From the NCBI GenBank assembly GCA_946558465.1, contig CAMNTM010000002.1:248001-312000 (forward strand): 64,000 nucleotides of DNA, given 5' to 3'. Origin of the DNA: an uncultured Lachnospiraceae bacterium (lineage in GTDB: Bacteria > Bacillota > Clostridia > Lachnospirales > Lachnospiraceae). Both the position numbers and the translations under genes were made by a program. Below the pieces are notes generated by a model, which was given only the letters and a program-made list of their open reading frames with translations, ran no database searches and was not told the origin of the DNA. Below are positions 39,596 to 48,659 of the stretch, piece after piece (the first letter of the stretch is position 1; each line of letters starts with the position of its first letter).

Positions 39596-40000
39596 TTAAC
39601 TTTGTACCGATTTAATAAAGCCGCCTAACATTCTTCCTATTTCTGTTATCTTCTTTGCGGCTACTCCGTATGTATGCCCGTTTATGTACTGCTGGTCGTA
39701 TGCAATTCTGATATAATACCGCAATACAACTAATTCTACGTCCGCGTCGTATAAAAGCTTTTTCTTCGTAGTGCTTTTCCCGGCTCTAATGATGTACCGC
39801 AAAATATCCATGATACAATTTTTCGTATCTTTTTGAAGTGAAAACTTTTCACTTTTTGGATACTGCCTTAGCACCGGGTAAATATACTTTATAAAATCGT
39901 ATAGCTTTTCCTGTATTTCCAAATTGCTTTTCATATAATCGCCTTCTTCCTGTTTTGCGATTATATCATAAGCTTTTTTATTTGTACTGCTTTCCCTCAT
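39596..40000 (-). CDS. avd: Avd, accessory variability determinant of the DGR
   Basis: 134 residues, four-helix bundle, basic. EKLYDFIKYIYPVLRQYPKSEKFSL near 30-54 is the usual first helix with the PKSEKFSL turn, and the C-terminus has EIGRMLGGFIK, both Avd marks. Avd forms a pentamer that binds the RT and template RNA. A later ATG at 39934 (AGGAAG upstream) is a possible alternative start. Confidence 0.9.
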   Translation of the reverse strand: MRESSTNKKAYDIIAKQEEGDYMKSNLEIQEKLYDFIKYIYPVLRQYPKSEKFSLQKDTKNCIMDILRYIIRAGKSTTKKKLLYDADVELVVLRYYIRIAYDQQYINGHTYGVAAKKITEIGRMLGGFIKSVQS

Positions 40001-40039
40001 TGTTTCCTATATCCTGGAAATTTTATAAATTTTTCGCGT

Positions 40040-40059
40040 GTGCGGGCTTCCGCCCGCAC
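40040..40059 (-). other. Hairpin just past the variable repeat (candidate DGR cruciform)
   Basis: GTGCGGGC-GGAA-GCCCGCAC on the coding strand, an 8-bp perfect stem with a GGAA loop, 10 bases after the target stop and 17 bases past the end of repeat identity. No U-tract follows, so it is not an intrinsic terminator. In Bordetella phage BPP-1 a similar short-loop hairpin is needed for retrohoming. Confidence 0.8.
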
Positions 40060-40068
40060 TAAGACAGA

Positions 40069-41166
40069 TCACAGAGAGTCACAGCCGAACCGCGCCCCGA
40101 CGTCCGCGCTGACGACCCAGGGGTAGTGGCCACAGTACACCGCGCGGCAGCCAGCGCTAACGCCGTTGCCCCAGCGGCCGCCCGCGATAAGGCGAACAAG
40201 CCCGTAAGTCCCTTCTGTATAAGCCTGTCCGTTTCCTGCCCCTAATACGTCCTTCCAACTCCAGGACTGCGTACCGTCATACCTGTAGCTTAATTCGTCC
40301 AGCCATTCCCACACATTCCCTACACAGTCTACGCAACCGATCGCTGACACAGCATTAACGACTTTTCCCGTCGTCGTCCTGGCAGTATTTGACGTAGCAG
40401 CCCAGGCGTTTGTATTGTTCCCGTCTGCCCCCTGGGGGCTTCCATAAGCCGCCTGCTGCCATTCAGAATAAGACAGTAACCGCTTACCCGATTTTAAGCC
40501 CAGGTCAATAAAATCATAGCTGTTATGTCCCTCTGTACCTGTAAGCGGCGTAGTTCCATAAGCAGACTTTACGCCGCCTACGCCGTTGCTGGAAGCTATG
40601 TAAATATCTACCCACAATCCGCCCCCAGCGTATACCATACCTTCCGGGCTGCATTTTGGACGGTGTTTAGTCGTCCACACTGAACGCGGTACAATGCCGG
40701 AAGCTACGTTAGATTCCCAACCGCTGCCCTTTTCTACTCCGGCTGCATTGATCGGTATAAGCTTACTGCTTACCTGTCTTACCCGTCCGTAATGGAAGCC
40801 GCCTATTTTCCGGCTGGTTTCCGCGTCGTAGCCGTCCGGGTATGTGCTGTTAAGGCTAATCTTGTAAACTTCGTCCAGGTCTTCACTTCCCGGATCACAA
40901 ATATATACATAATAATCTTTTCCGACTGTAAATACGCTTCCCGCGTCCAGGTTGCCCGTACTAAGTATCGTCGCGTCCGTCTTAAAAACGCCTGTACTGC
41001 CTATCGTAATCACGCACCCGGCAGTTACCGTAAGTTCCGTAAGTCCCGTAGCCGTCAAATACTCCGCCGTAGGCGCTACAAGATCGCCAATATTCGCAAG
41101 CTTTGCTACTGTCAGCTTCGCGCGGGGGTCTTTGTTGATAAAATCATTACTTAAAAATCTACTCAT
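40069..41166 (-). CDS. DGR target protein, tail-tip C-type lectin/FGE fold
   Basis: 365 residues. The N-terminal third is a tail-attachment-like region with beta-rich text. The C-terminal two-thirds have the formylglycine-generating enzyme/CLec signatures KRLLSYSEWQQAAYGS, NVWEWLDELS and a C-terminal VR. Residues 325-364 are the variable repeat, with 10 of 40 residues differing from the template. It is probably the receptor-binding protein at the tail tip, which the DGR diversifies. Confidence 0.93.
   Translation of the reverse strand: MSRFLSNDFINKDPRAKLTVAKLANIGDLVAPTAEYLTATGLTELTVTAGCVITIGSTGVFKTDATILSTGNLDAGSVFTVGKDYYVYICDPGSEDLDEVYKISLNSTYPDGYDAETSRKIGGFHYGRVRQVSSKLIPINAAGVEKGSGWESNVASGIVPRSVWTTKHRPKCSPEGMVYAGGGLWVDIYIASSNGVGGVKSAYGTTPLTGTEGHNSYDFIDLGLKSGKRLLSYSEWQQAAYGSPQGADGNNTNAWAATSNTARTTTGKVVNAVSAIGCVDCVGNVWEWLDELSYRYDGTQSWSWKDVLGAGNGQAYTEGTYGLVRLIAGGRWGNGVSAGCRAVYCGHYPWVVSADVGARFGCDSL
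40077..40196 (-). repeat. DGR variable repeat (VR)
   Basis: 120 bases at the 3' end of the target gene; 14 substitutions against the template repeat, all at template A (coding strand). They change 10 codons: nine Asn codons and one Thr, giving R, G, S, Y, G, H, V, S, A and D. Confidence 0.97.
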
Positions 41167-41623
41167 ACTTCGCTAACACTCCTTTAATGCTGTCTAATTC
41201 TTCCTGGGTTATCCCGATTCTTTCTAAAACGCTTACCGGGTTTTCTACCCCTACTTTTTCTGCTGCTTCTTTCAGATCGGCGTTTACTCCTATAACCGTC
41301 TTCTTGTCTTCCCGCTGCTCTGTTTCCGTTTCTCCTTCTCCGGCTGCTGCCGCTTCTTCTGTAATGTGTTCTACGCTCTTGATCGTATATACCTTCCCTT
41401 CGCACAACACTTTAGCGCCCTTTTGTGCTTCCGCCAGGTAATTAGTCGTCACGTACCTTTTATCTTCTGAAATATCAATTACGGGGGAAAAGATGTACTT
41501 TTCTTCCTCTATCCCCTGTATTGCTTCCCTTAACTCCCCTGCTGCCAGTTTCCCAGCCTGTACCATTCCTAACAGGTTGTAAATGTCCTTTCCCGTCCCG
41601 ATCACTTTAGGCATATTCCGCAT
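41159..41623 (-). CDS. Phage tail-associated protein, unknown
   Basis: 154 residues, helix-rich with an acidic Ala/Glu stretch (about 87-105). Between BppU and the DGR target, it probably attaches or adapts the receptor-binding protein. It overlaps the target gene by 8 bases. Not recognised. Confidence 0.6.
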   Translation of the reverse strand: MRNMPKVIGTGKDIYNLLGMVQAGKLAAGELREAIQGIEEEKYIFSPVIDISEDKRYVTTNYLAEAQKGAKVLCEGKVYTIKSVEHITEEAAAAGEGETETEQREDKKTVIGVNADLKEAAEKVGVENPVSVLERIGITQEELDSIKGVLAKYE

Positions 41624-41639
41624 ATTTAGCCCTTCCTTT

Positions 41640-42341
41640 CTACTCTTTCATTTCGCTTAAGTATCCGCTTCCTAAGTATGATTTATCTAACCAGGCTTCT
41701 TCCGCGAAGTCGTTAAGCTTATCAATATTGTTATAAATGTCTTCTATCAGTTCCTTGTAGTTTTCCGCCTGTTGTGCTGCCTGTGTAGCCACCTTTACGG
41801 CTTCCTGGCTGGCTGCTGCCGCTGCCGTTGCTTCTTCCTTTACCTGGTTCGCTATGCCTATGGTATCGTTTGCCGTCCTCATAGCTGTAGCAGCTAAAAC
41901 CGTCGCTTCTTCTATTGTGTCTTTCGATTTCTCCACTTCCTGCAAAGCGTTGATAATCGCTTTATATTCTATTGTGCTTTCTATTTTGTCGCCCACTATG
42001 ACCGCTGTATCTACTTTAATGTTAAACGTCCAGGAAGCTATATAGCTGTCCTTTTCATATACACTAATAGCACATTCCGCATACCCTGGGGCGGCTGTCA
42101 TTTGTTCCGTAATCTCTGCCGTAATAAGGTTTTCAACATATGTACAGTCGTTTAAAATTTCTTCCCCGTCCGACTTCCTACACTCTATTCTTACTATTGC
42201 CCCTTCCGGCATTTCGTAAGGTTCGCCGTCATTCAGAAGCACTATTAACAGGTTGCGCGTTTCGCTGTCGAATTGTTTAACCCTTATAGTCTTTTCTACG
42301 CTATGACGGGCGAAGTCAAATATAAGCCTACCTACTACCAC
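41640..42341 (-). CDS. BppU-like baseplate upper protein
   Basis: 233 residues. N-terminal DUF2479/BppU domain (about 1-120) with DFARHSVEKTIRVKQFDSETRNLLIVLLN; an Ala-rich coiled region follows (150-205), then a short LDKSYLGSGYLSE tail. Such proteins hold receptor-binding proteins on the siphophage baseplate. The same WLD-S-Y tail ends the Tal protein encoded upstream. Confidence 0.82.
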   Translation of the reverse strand: MVVGRLIFDFARHSVEKTIRVKQFDSETRNLLIVLLNDGEPYEMPEGAIVRIECRKSDGEEILNDCTYVENLITAEITEQMTAAPGYAECAISVYEKDSYIASWTFNIKVDTAVIVGDKIESTIEYKAIINALQEVEKSKDTIEEATVLAATAMRTANDTIGIANQVKEEATAAAAASQEAVKVATQAAQQAENYKELIEDIYNNIDKLNDFAEEAWLDKSYLGSGYLSEMKE

Positions 42342-42353
42342 TTTGCACCGTCC

Positions 42354-44468
42354 TTACTCGCATAAATAGCAATTATTTATATATGACAAGTCTAACCAGG
42401 CTTCGTTACTCTGCCCCACCTGTACGCTTGCGTCTTCGTATAGTTCTTTTGTCATTTCATAATAGTGTTTCGCGCCTGTTTCCCCTTCTGCCGCCGTCTT
42501 TGCTGCCGTTGCTGCTGCCGTTGCCTGGGTCGTTGCTGTCCCGGCTGCTTCCCTGGCTTTCCCTGCCGCTTCCTGGGCGGCTGTTTTATCTCCCGCCGCT
42601 GCCTGGGCTGCTTCCTGGGCTTTCGTCTTTGCTGCTTCTGTGCTTTCCTGGGCTGTGACTGCTGCCGTCTTCGCCTTTTCTGCTTCCCCTTGCGCTGTTT
42701 CTGCTGCACCCTGGGCGGCGACTGCTGCCGTTTGCGCCTTCTCTGCTGCTTCTTTTGCTGTAGTCGCTATTCCGGCTTGTTCTGTCGCTGTCCCGGCTGC
42801 CGCTTCCGCTGCTGCCTTTGCTGTCTCTGCTACGCCCTGGGCGCTTTCTGCCCTTTCCTGGGCGGCGACTGCTGCCGTCTTCGCCTTTTCTGCTTCCCCT
42901 TGCGCTGTTTCTGCTGCACCCTGGGCGGCGACTGCTGCCGTTTGCGCCTTCTCTGCTGCTTCTTTTGCTATTACTGCCGCCTTCGCCTGGCTAACTGCTG
43001 CCGCTTCATGCTGCCCGGCTGCCGTTGCCTGGGTCGTTGCCACTTCACTAGCCGCTAAAGCTTCTTTCGCCTTTGCCGCTGCCTGGGCTGCATACTCCCC
43101 GGCTGCCTTCTTTTCTTCTGCCGCCGCTTCCGCCGCTTTCCCGGATAACTCCGCCTTGCTGGTTGCTTCCTTTGCCTGGGCTGCTGCTAATGCTACCTGG
43201 TTTGCCGCTTCTTCTGCTGATCTTCCAGCTTCCGCCGCCCGGCTGGTTGCTGTCCCGGCTGCTGCCTGGGCTGCCCTTGCCGCTTCCTGGGCTGCTACCG
43301 CCCCTTCCGTCGCTTCCTTTGCGGCTCCCTGGGCTATCTCTTTCGCCGCTAAAGCCTGGCTATTTGCCCCTTCTATGGAAGCCGTCGCCTGTTGTATGCT
43401 GCTGCTTGTCTTGTCAAAGTAAGTTTGTAAGAAGTTCCCTAATTCTACTTCTTCGTTTTCTTTCGTTAAACAGTTCCACTTAAGGCGGATACAACGCGCC
43501 TTTGCTTCTACCTTTATTTTTCTGTGCTTACAAGTGATCGTATCCCCTATCCGCACATTTTCTAACTGCTTATAGTCCCTATATTCTACCGTTTCAGCAA
43601 GTTCTACCATGTTTACGGTATAATTTACTGTCGGTTCGTCGATTCCCTTTTTAAATTCGTCATTACACGCTTTTACAAGTGCCTTCCTTAATTCCGTAAG
43701 GTTTGCATATCCTTTTTCGTCCTGGCTGCAATCCTCTTGTAACTTGATTTCTGAAAACTCTATAACGCCCGCTTTAATCTCCGCATAGTCCCCGATCTTT
43801 GGACTGTCTACCCAGGGCTTGCTACCTTCCAGCGTATACCCGTTATATGCTACTGGGATAATTCGCGTTATCGTTTCTTCTGTGCTTATGTTTTCTTCAA
43901 TCCCTGTAAGGTTGTGTCCGAACTCTGCCCTTACGCCTTTATCCTCTCCTAACTGCCGCATAACGTATATATCGTAGTTGTCGTACAGCATTTCCCCGCC
44001 CCAGCGGTTAATAAAGCTGTTTTCGTCGTCCCCGGCGATCGCTGCTACTATATTCTTACGCACATAATAAGCAGTATTTACCGTCGTTATATCGCTATGC
44101 CCTTTAAACTTCGTCCCGCTGAATATAATGTTTAAGGCTTCCTGCCCGGTCTTAAGCGTTGGTCGTGTATCTATAAGTACATTTGTCAGATTGTCATAGT
44201 AAATATGTCTTGCGTATACGGTTACTTCGTCGTCGCCCTTCACCCTGTTATATATTCTGAATAACTGTTTGTCGCTGTAGGGTGTCGGCGCGGCTATTAC
44301 ATTGTCATTTACCAGGTATTCCCAGCGCCCCAGGTCGTCGTATTCGTGGCTTAGTTCTACCTGGCTTATGCCGTCTAACCCCATTTCAAAGATACAGCTT
44401 AAGGGCGTAAGCGTTATATCTCCGTTTCTTTGGTAGTTTCGGTTAGTATTCTTATATACCTCTATCAT
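42354..44468 (-). CDS. Tail-associated (Tal/prophage endopeptidase tail) protein with long Ala-rich repeat region
   Basis: 704 residues. The N-terminal 330 residues form the minor structural hub (DLGRWEYLVND, LFRIYNRVKGDDEVTVYARHIYYDNL). Residues about 365-690 are Ala/Glu/Lys-rich, a long helical coiled shaft. A 103-bp perfect repeat (42657-42759 and 42867-42969) lies in the shaft. It makes the tip shaft and may degrade or hold wall polymers; no clear peptidase motif is seen in the repeat part. ATGA overlap with Dit. Confidence 0.85.
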   Translation of the reverse strand: MIEVYKNTNRNYQRNGDITLTPLSCIFEMGLDGISQVELSHEYDDLGRWEYLVNDNVIAAPTPYSDKQLFRIYNRVKGDDEVTVYARHIYYDNLTNVLIDTRPTLKTGQEALNIIFSGTKFKGHSDITTVNTAYYVRKNIVAAIAGDDENSFINRWGGEMLYDNYDIYVMRQLGEDKGVRAEFGHNLTGIEENISTEETITRIIPVAYNGYTLEGSKPWVDSPKIGDYAEIKAGVIEFSEIKLQEDCSQDEKGYANLTELRKALVKACNDEFKKGIDEPTVNYTVNMVELAETVEYRDYKQLENVRIGDTITCKHRKIKVEAKARCIRLKWNCLTKENEEVELGNFLQTYFDKTSSSIQQATASIEGANSQALAAKEIAQGAAKEATEGAVAAQEAARAAQAAAGTATSRAAEAGRSAEEAANQVALAAAQAKEATSKAELSGKAAEAAAEEKKAAGEYAAQAAAKAKEALAASEVATTQATAAGQHEAAAVSQAKAAVIAKEAAEKAQTAAVAAQGAAETAQGEAEKAKTAAVAAQERAESAQGVAETAKAAAEAAAGTATEQAGIATTAKEAAEKAQTAAVAAQGAAETAQGEAEKAKTAAVTAQESTEAAKTKAQEAAQAAAGDKTAAQEAAGKAREAAGTATTQATAAATAAKTAAEGETGAKHYYEMTKELYEDASVQVGQSNEAWLDLSYINNCYLCE
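42657..42969. repeat. Direct repeat of 103 bp inside the Tal coiled shaft
   Basis: Perfect copies at 42657-42759 and 42867-42969, 210 bases apart, encode the same Ala/Gln/Glu-rich heptad block. Recombination between them would shorten or lengthen the shaft in steps of 70 residues. Confidence 0.9.
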
Positions 44469-45175
44469 AATTCCCGCCAGTTAGGGACTAAAACAACCCT
44501 AAAGCCCTCTGTAAAATTAAATGTATTTTCGCCTTCTTCCAGGTAAAGCCCTTCGTATTTCCCGGAAAGAGAAGCGTTGCTTATTTCATTTGCCGCGTTA
44601 TAGCATATTTCTAATTTTGTATCTATGTTTAGCTGCCCGTTTACTTCCGCCGTTACCCGGTTTCCGTTTACCTCTAACACAATTTCCCCGTTTCCGTATA
44701 TCTTATATAGGGGCTGCGTCCTCATATACGGGTTATATAAATACCCTGCTATCTCCTTTTCTTCCTGCCCGTCTATCCGATACATATAAGCATCACAAGT
44801 GAATGTTATTTCAAATTTCCCTACGCGCCTTGCTTTCCTTTCGCTGTCGCTCATTACTGCCTGTTTCACTTTATAGAAATACTCCGGGTCGTCGCTTAGT
44901 ATCAGTCTTTCATCTTTCCCGCTGTAAAGCCACTTTTTAACCTTCCTTAAGTCCTGCGCCCATATATCCGGGGTTTTTGACACAAAGTTAAAGCCTATTG
45001 TTATTTCTATATCCTTATACGTCCCTTTGTCCCTGTGTAATTCTCCGTCCCGTCCTTCTACCTTTATTGTCTCATGCTCTCGCTCTGGTATCGGGATAGT
45101 AGGGCGGCTTGTCACGCTCAACCCTACATCTTTACAGGATTCACCATTATAAAAAATGTGAAATGTTGCCCGCAT
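44465..45175 (-). CDS. Distal tail protein (Dit)
   Basis: 236 residues. SVTSRPTIPIPEREHETIKVEGRDGELHRD then YKDIEITIGFNF and WLYSGKDERLILSDDPEYFYK are marks of the Siphovirus distal tail ring. It links the tail tube to Tal. Start overlaps the tape-measure stop by 1 base. Confidence 0.9.
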   Translation of the reverse strand: MRATFHIFYNGESCKDVGLSVTSRPTIPIPEREHETIKVEGRDGELHRDKGTYKDIEITIGFNFVSKTPDIWAQDLRKVKKWLYSGKDERLILSDDPEYFYKVKQAVMSDSERKARRVGKFEITFTCDAYMYRIDGQEEKEIAGYLYNPYMRTQPLYKIYGNGEIVLEVNGNRVTAEVNGQLNIDTKLEICYNAANEISNASLSGKYEGLYLEEGENTFNFTEGFRVVLVPNWREL

Positions 45176-48100
45176 TACGCCGCCCCTTTCGTCTTATCCT
45201 TGTCGTTTTGGTCTTTCGTGATACCCTTAACAACTTCCTTCTTTACTTCTTTTGCTATTACTTTTTTATCTAATGTAGTTGTATTCGTCGTATTGACAAT
45301 TACGGTTATCTCATTGTTTGCTGTTACTTTCTTTGTATCTAAGTTTTTATCTATTGCTATTACTTTTGCTGTGTTCTTAACTGCTGCCACCGGGTTAACC
45401 TCTGCGGCTACCTTCGCCGTCATTCCCTGTAAGCCTTTTTGTAAATCGTCCTGTAGCGTCGGTAATTCTTCGTCAATTCCTACGCCTATTCCCTGCGGTA
45501 TCATCTTACCTACTAAGTCGCGGAAAAGTCGGGAAGGCGACTTAATACCTAAAGCGTCCTTTGCACCCTGTAATAAACTGCTTGCCAGGCTGCTAACTTT
45601 GCCTTTTAACCAACTCCAACCGCTGCTTATTCCGTTCCATATGCCGGAAACTATATTGCTTCCGATCTCCGCCATTTTCCCCGGTAAGCTGCTTACGCCA
45701 TTTACTACAGCGTCAAATAGCCCTTTAGCCGCCGCCGCGCCTTTGGCTGCTAACTGTATGCCCCAATTTGCAACCTGTTGTAATGCGCCTACTATCGCGT
45801 TCCATACCTTCCCCGGCATTTGTGACAGTGTACTAAATACCTGGCTTATAAGGCTTGTCGCTGCCGATACTGCGCGGCTTCTCATTTGTTCGCCCCAGGT
45901 TGCTATTTTCTGTACCGCGCCTACTATCGCGTTCCAAATTTTGCCCGGTAACTGCTGCATGAAGCTAATAACATTCGTTATAAGCTGGGTTACTTTCGTT
46001 ACTGCCTGGGTCTTCATGTTTTCGCCCCAGGTTGCTATTTTCTGTACCGCGCCTACTATCGCGTTCCAAATTTTGCCCGGTAACTGCTGCATGAAGGTTA
46101 TAATACTTTTTACAAATTTCGGTATTTCCGTAGTCGCCCATGTGTATAGGTCTATTCCAAATTTCAGAATATGCCCCAGGCAAAAACCGATCACGTAGGC
46201 TATTTTGTTCGGCAATTCAGAAAAGAAGGTTACTACATTCGTTACAAGCTGGGTTATCCCTTCTTCTGCCGCCGTCTTAAGCCCTAACGCCCATTCGCGG
46301 ATAGCGTCAACTGTGCTTACAATCGCGTTCCAAATTTCACTCGGAAGATTTTTTAAGAAAGTAACAACGCCAGCAAATGCAGCTTTTACCTTTTCTGTAA
46401 TATTGTTTATAATTTCTCTAAACCATTCGCAATTATCGTATATAAGCTTAAAAGCCCCTGCGAATGGATTCACAAGAAACAGTAATAAGCCCTGCCAGTT
46501 ATCTTTAACAAAATTAACTACCTTCTGAAAAAGTTTTACTACTGCGTCGATTGCATTTTTAACAGTGCTTTTTACCTTTTCCCAGGCTGCCGCAACTACC
46601 GCCCTTGCGTCTTCATTCGTTGCTACAAATCCGACAATAGCCGCAACTACCGCCGCGATCACTTCTACCAACAAAATCATAGGATTTGCAGCCATTGTAA
46701 TATTCATTAACTTCTGGACTACTTCGGCTGCTGCCGTTGCTATCTTGAAGCCTTGCATAGCTGTAGTTACTGCGTTTATCAATGTCGCTACTTTAAACGC
46801 CACAAAACCCGCGCCAATTCCGGCTAAAATGCTTACGACTGCTTCCCCGTTATCTGCAATCCAGCCCAGTCCTTCAAGAATTGCCGGAAGTACAGCGGCT
46901 ACTATTTCGCTTGCCTTCTCTACCATGTTTCCGAAGCCTGTAGCGATCTTTTCCAGCGCCCCGCTTAAGCTTCCGTCCGTTAAATCGTTCTGTAAATTCC
47001 CTATGACTGTTATAATATTGTCTACGGCGTTTGTAATCGGCGTTTTGAACTTCTCATAGGCTGCAATTCCCAGCCCTTCCAACCCGCTTTTTAAGATCGT
47101 TACTTTTCCCTGTAGGTTGTCGTTCATTGTAGCCGCCATATCCGCCGCCGCGCCGTCACAGTCTGAAATATAGCCGCTTAATTCGTCGAAGCGCTCCCCG
47201 CTGTTTGCCAGCAGCGCGTTAACGCTCTTAAGGTCTGTCTTATTGAAAATGTTATTAAGTACTTCGGTCTGTTCTCCCTGGGTCATTGTCCCCAGGATTG
47301 CGTTAAGGTCGTTAAAAGTATCATTCAGCGGGCGCATATTCCCGTTAGCGTCAAATACTTCTAACCCTAATTCCTTCATTTTCTCCCTGGCGCTGTCTGT
47401 CGGCGCTGTAAGGCTTAAAATAATGTTTCTTAAAGCCGTCCCGCCCTCTGCGCCTTTTACACCGTTATCGGCAAATATACCTAAAACGGTGTTCATTTCA
47501 TCAACGCCGCCCGCCAGGTTCTTAGCCGTTCCGCCTACCGTTAGAATAGCTTCCCCTAGCTGCTGTACGCTGGTATTACTCTTTTGTGAAGTCTTCGCCA
47601 TTTTGTCAACGAAGCTTTCCGTAGTCCCGGCTGTATCGCCTAAAGCGCTCATGCTGTCCGTTACCATGTCGGAAGCCGTCGCTAAGTCCATTCCCCCGGC
47701 TGCTGCCAGGTTTAAGACTGTCGGTAACGTCTCTATAGACTTGTCCGCATCATATCCGGCTAAAGCCATATAGTTAAGCGCTTCCGCCGCCTGTGTTGCG
47801 GAAAACTGCGTAGTAGCCCCGGCTTCCTTCGCTGCTGCTTCCAGCTTGCTAAATTCTTCGCTACCTGCGGCTATTTCCTCTGTGGTAATACCCATAGTAG
47901 CCGCTACCTGGCTCATGCCGCTTTCAAAGTCCGCGCCTACCCCGATCGCCGCCGTTGCTAATTCCTTTATGCCCTTCGCAAGCGCCTTAACCCCGTTTAT
48001 GATCGCACTTGATATTAAGTTAGCTTTTATAATGTCGCCCAGGCTTACCGTTTTCTTCCCGGTTTCGTCCATGCTGTCCCCAGCGTTCTCTACTTCGTCC

Positions 48101-48651
48101 CCGAACTCTCCGAACTCGCCCCCGGCGCTCTCTAATTTGTCTTCGGTTTCTTTTAGTTCTGCTTGTTCTTCTGCTAATGCTACCCGCGATTCATTCAGCT
48201 TAATTGTATTCTTCGCTATCGCGTCTTCCTGTTTCTTTACCGCGTTTTCTGCCTTAGCGTGTGCTTCCTTAGTTTCGTCTAGCTGTGCCTTTAATTTCTT
48301 ACTTTCTTCGCTGTCTTCGCCAGTCGCCTTAACGCTTTCGTCGTAAGCTTTGGTAAGTTCCGCTACTTTTTCCTTAAGCTTCTGCTCTGCTGCCTGTAAT
48401 TCTGTAAGCTTCTGCTTTTGTGCTGCTAAGTTCGTCTGCTGAAGCTTAATAGCGTCCGTCTGTAGCTTAATCTTAGCCGTTAACTCCGTCTTCTTCGCCT
48501 TAAGTAAATCGGTCTGACTGCCTAACGCCTTCGCCTGTGCCGCTTCTACCTTGTATTCGCTGGTTACAAGCTTCATTTGCGTAAGCATTGACCGCATTTG
48601 ACTGGTAAACTCGCTTGTATTCGCCCCTACCCTAAGACTAGCACCAGCCAT
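45175..48651 (-). CDS. Tape measure protein (TP901-type)
   Basis: 1158 residues, by far the longest gene. N-terminal coiled coil (1-180), then TP901-type core with GVGADFESGMSQVAA and GGTALRNIILSLTAPT, hydrophobic stretches near 610-650, and a C-terminal array of 44-residue WNAIVGAVQKIATWG units. It sets tail length and is packed within the tail. A 76-bp perfect DNA repeat lies in that array. Confidence 0.94.
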   Translation of the reverse strand: MAGASLRVGANTSEFTSQMRSMLTQMKLVTSEYKVEAAQAKALGSQTDLLKAKKTELTAKIKLQTDAIKLQQTNLAAQKQKLTELQAAEQKLKEKVAELTKAYDESVKATGEDSEESKKLKAQLDETKEAHAKAENAVKKQEDAIAKNTIKLNESRVALAEEQAELKETEDKLESAGGEFGEFGDEVENAGDSMDETGKKTVSLGDIIKANLISSAIINGVKALAKGIKELATAAIGVGADFESGMSQVAATMGITTEEIAAGSEEFSKLEAAAKEAGATTQFSATQAAEALNYMALAGYDADKSIETLPTVLNLAAAGGMDLATASDMVTDSMSALGDTAGTTESFVDKMAKTSQKSNTSVQQLGEAILTVGGTAKNLAGGVDEMNTVLGIFADNGVKGAEGGTALRNIILSLTAPTDSAREKMKELGLEVFDANGNMRPLNDTFNDLNAILGTMTQGEQTEVLNNIFNKTDLKSVNALLANSGERFDELSGYISDCDGAAADMAATMNDNLQGKVTILKSGLEGLGIAAYEKFKTPITNAVDNIITVIGNLQNDLTDGSLSGALEKIATGFGNMVEKASEIVAAVLPAILEGLGWIADNGEAVVSILAGIGAGFVAFKVATLINAVTTAMQGFKIATAAAEVVQKLMNITMAANPMILLVEVIAAVVAAIVGFVATNEDARAVVAAAWEKVKSTVKNAIDAVVKLFQKVVNFVKDNWQGLLLFLVNPFAGAFKLIYDNCEWFREIINNITEKVKAAFAGVVTFLKNLPSEIWNAIVSTVDAIREWALGLKTAAEEGITQLVTNVVTFFSELPNKIAYVIGFCLGHILKFGIDLYTWATTEIPKFVKSIITFMQQLPGKIWNAIVGAVQKIATWGENMKTQAVTKVTQLITNVISFMQQLPGKIWNAIVGAVQKIATWGEQMRSRAVSAATSLISQVFSTLSQMPGKVWNAIVGALQQVANWGIQLAAKGAAAAKGLFDAVVNGVSSLPGKMAEIGSNIVSGIWNGISSGWSWLKGKVSSLASSLLQGAKDALGIKSPSRLFRDLVGKMIPQGIGVGIDEELPTLQDDLQKGLQGMTAKVAAEVNPVAAVKNTAKVIAIDKNLDTKKVTANNEITVIVNTTNTTTLDKKVIAKEVKKEVVKGITKDQNDKDKTKGAA
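45889..46096. repeat. 132-bp-spaced perfect repeat in the tape measure gene
   Basis: 45889-45964 and 46021-46096 are identical over 76 bases. The unit spacing (132 bases, 44 codons) equals the protein repeat, so unequal crossover would change tail length by steps. Confidence 0.88.
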
Positions 48652-48659
48652 TTATTAAG

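Noticed and set aside
40040-40059. Hairpin after the target gene as a terminator
   Set aside because: No T-tract follows in the transcript direction; the sequence after it is A-rich.
42383-43483. Long plus-strand frames opposite the Tal gene
   Set aside because: They arise from the Ala-codon-rich repeat on the other strand, have no ribosome sites and show low-complexity Cys/Leu/Ser text.
45074-48346. Several 160-370-codon plus-strand frames opposite the tape measure gene
   Set aside because: Antisense shadows of a GC-phase-biased gene; they lack ribosome sites and known motifs.
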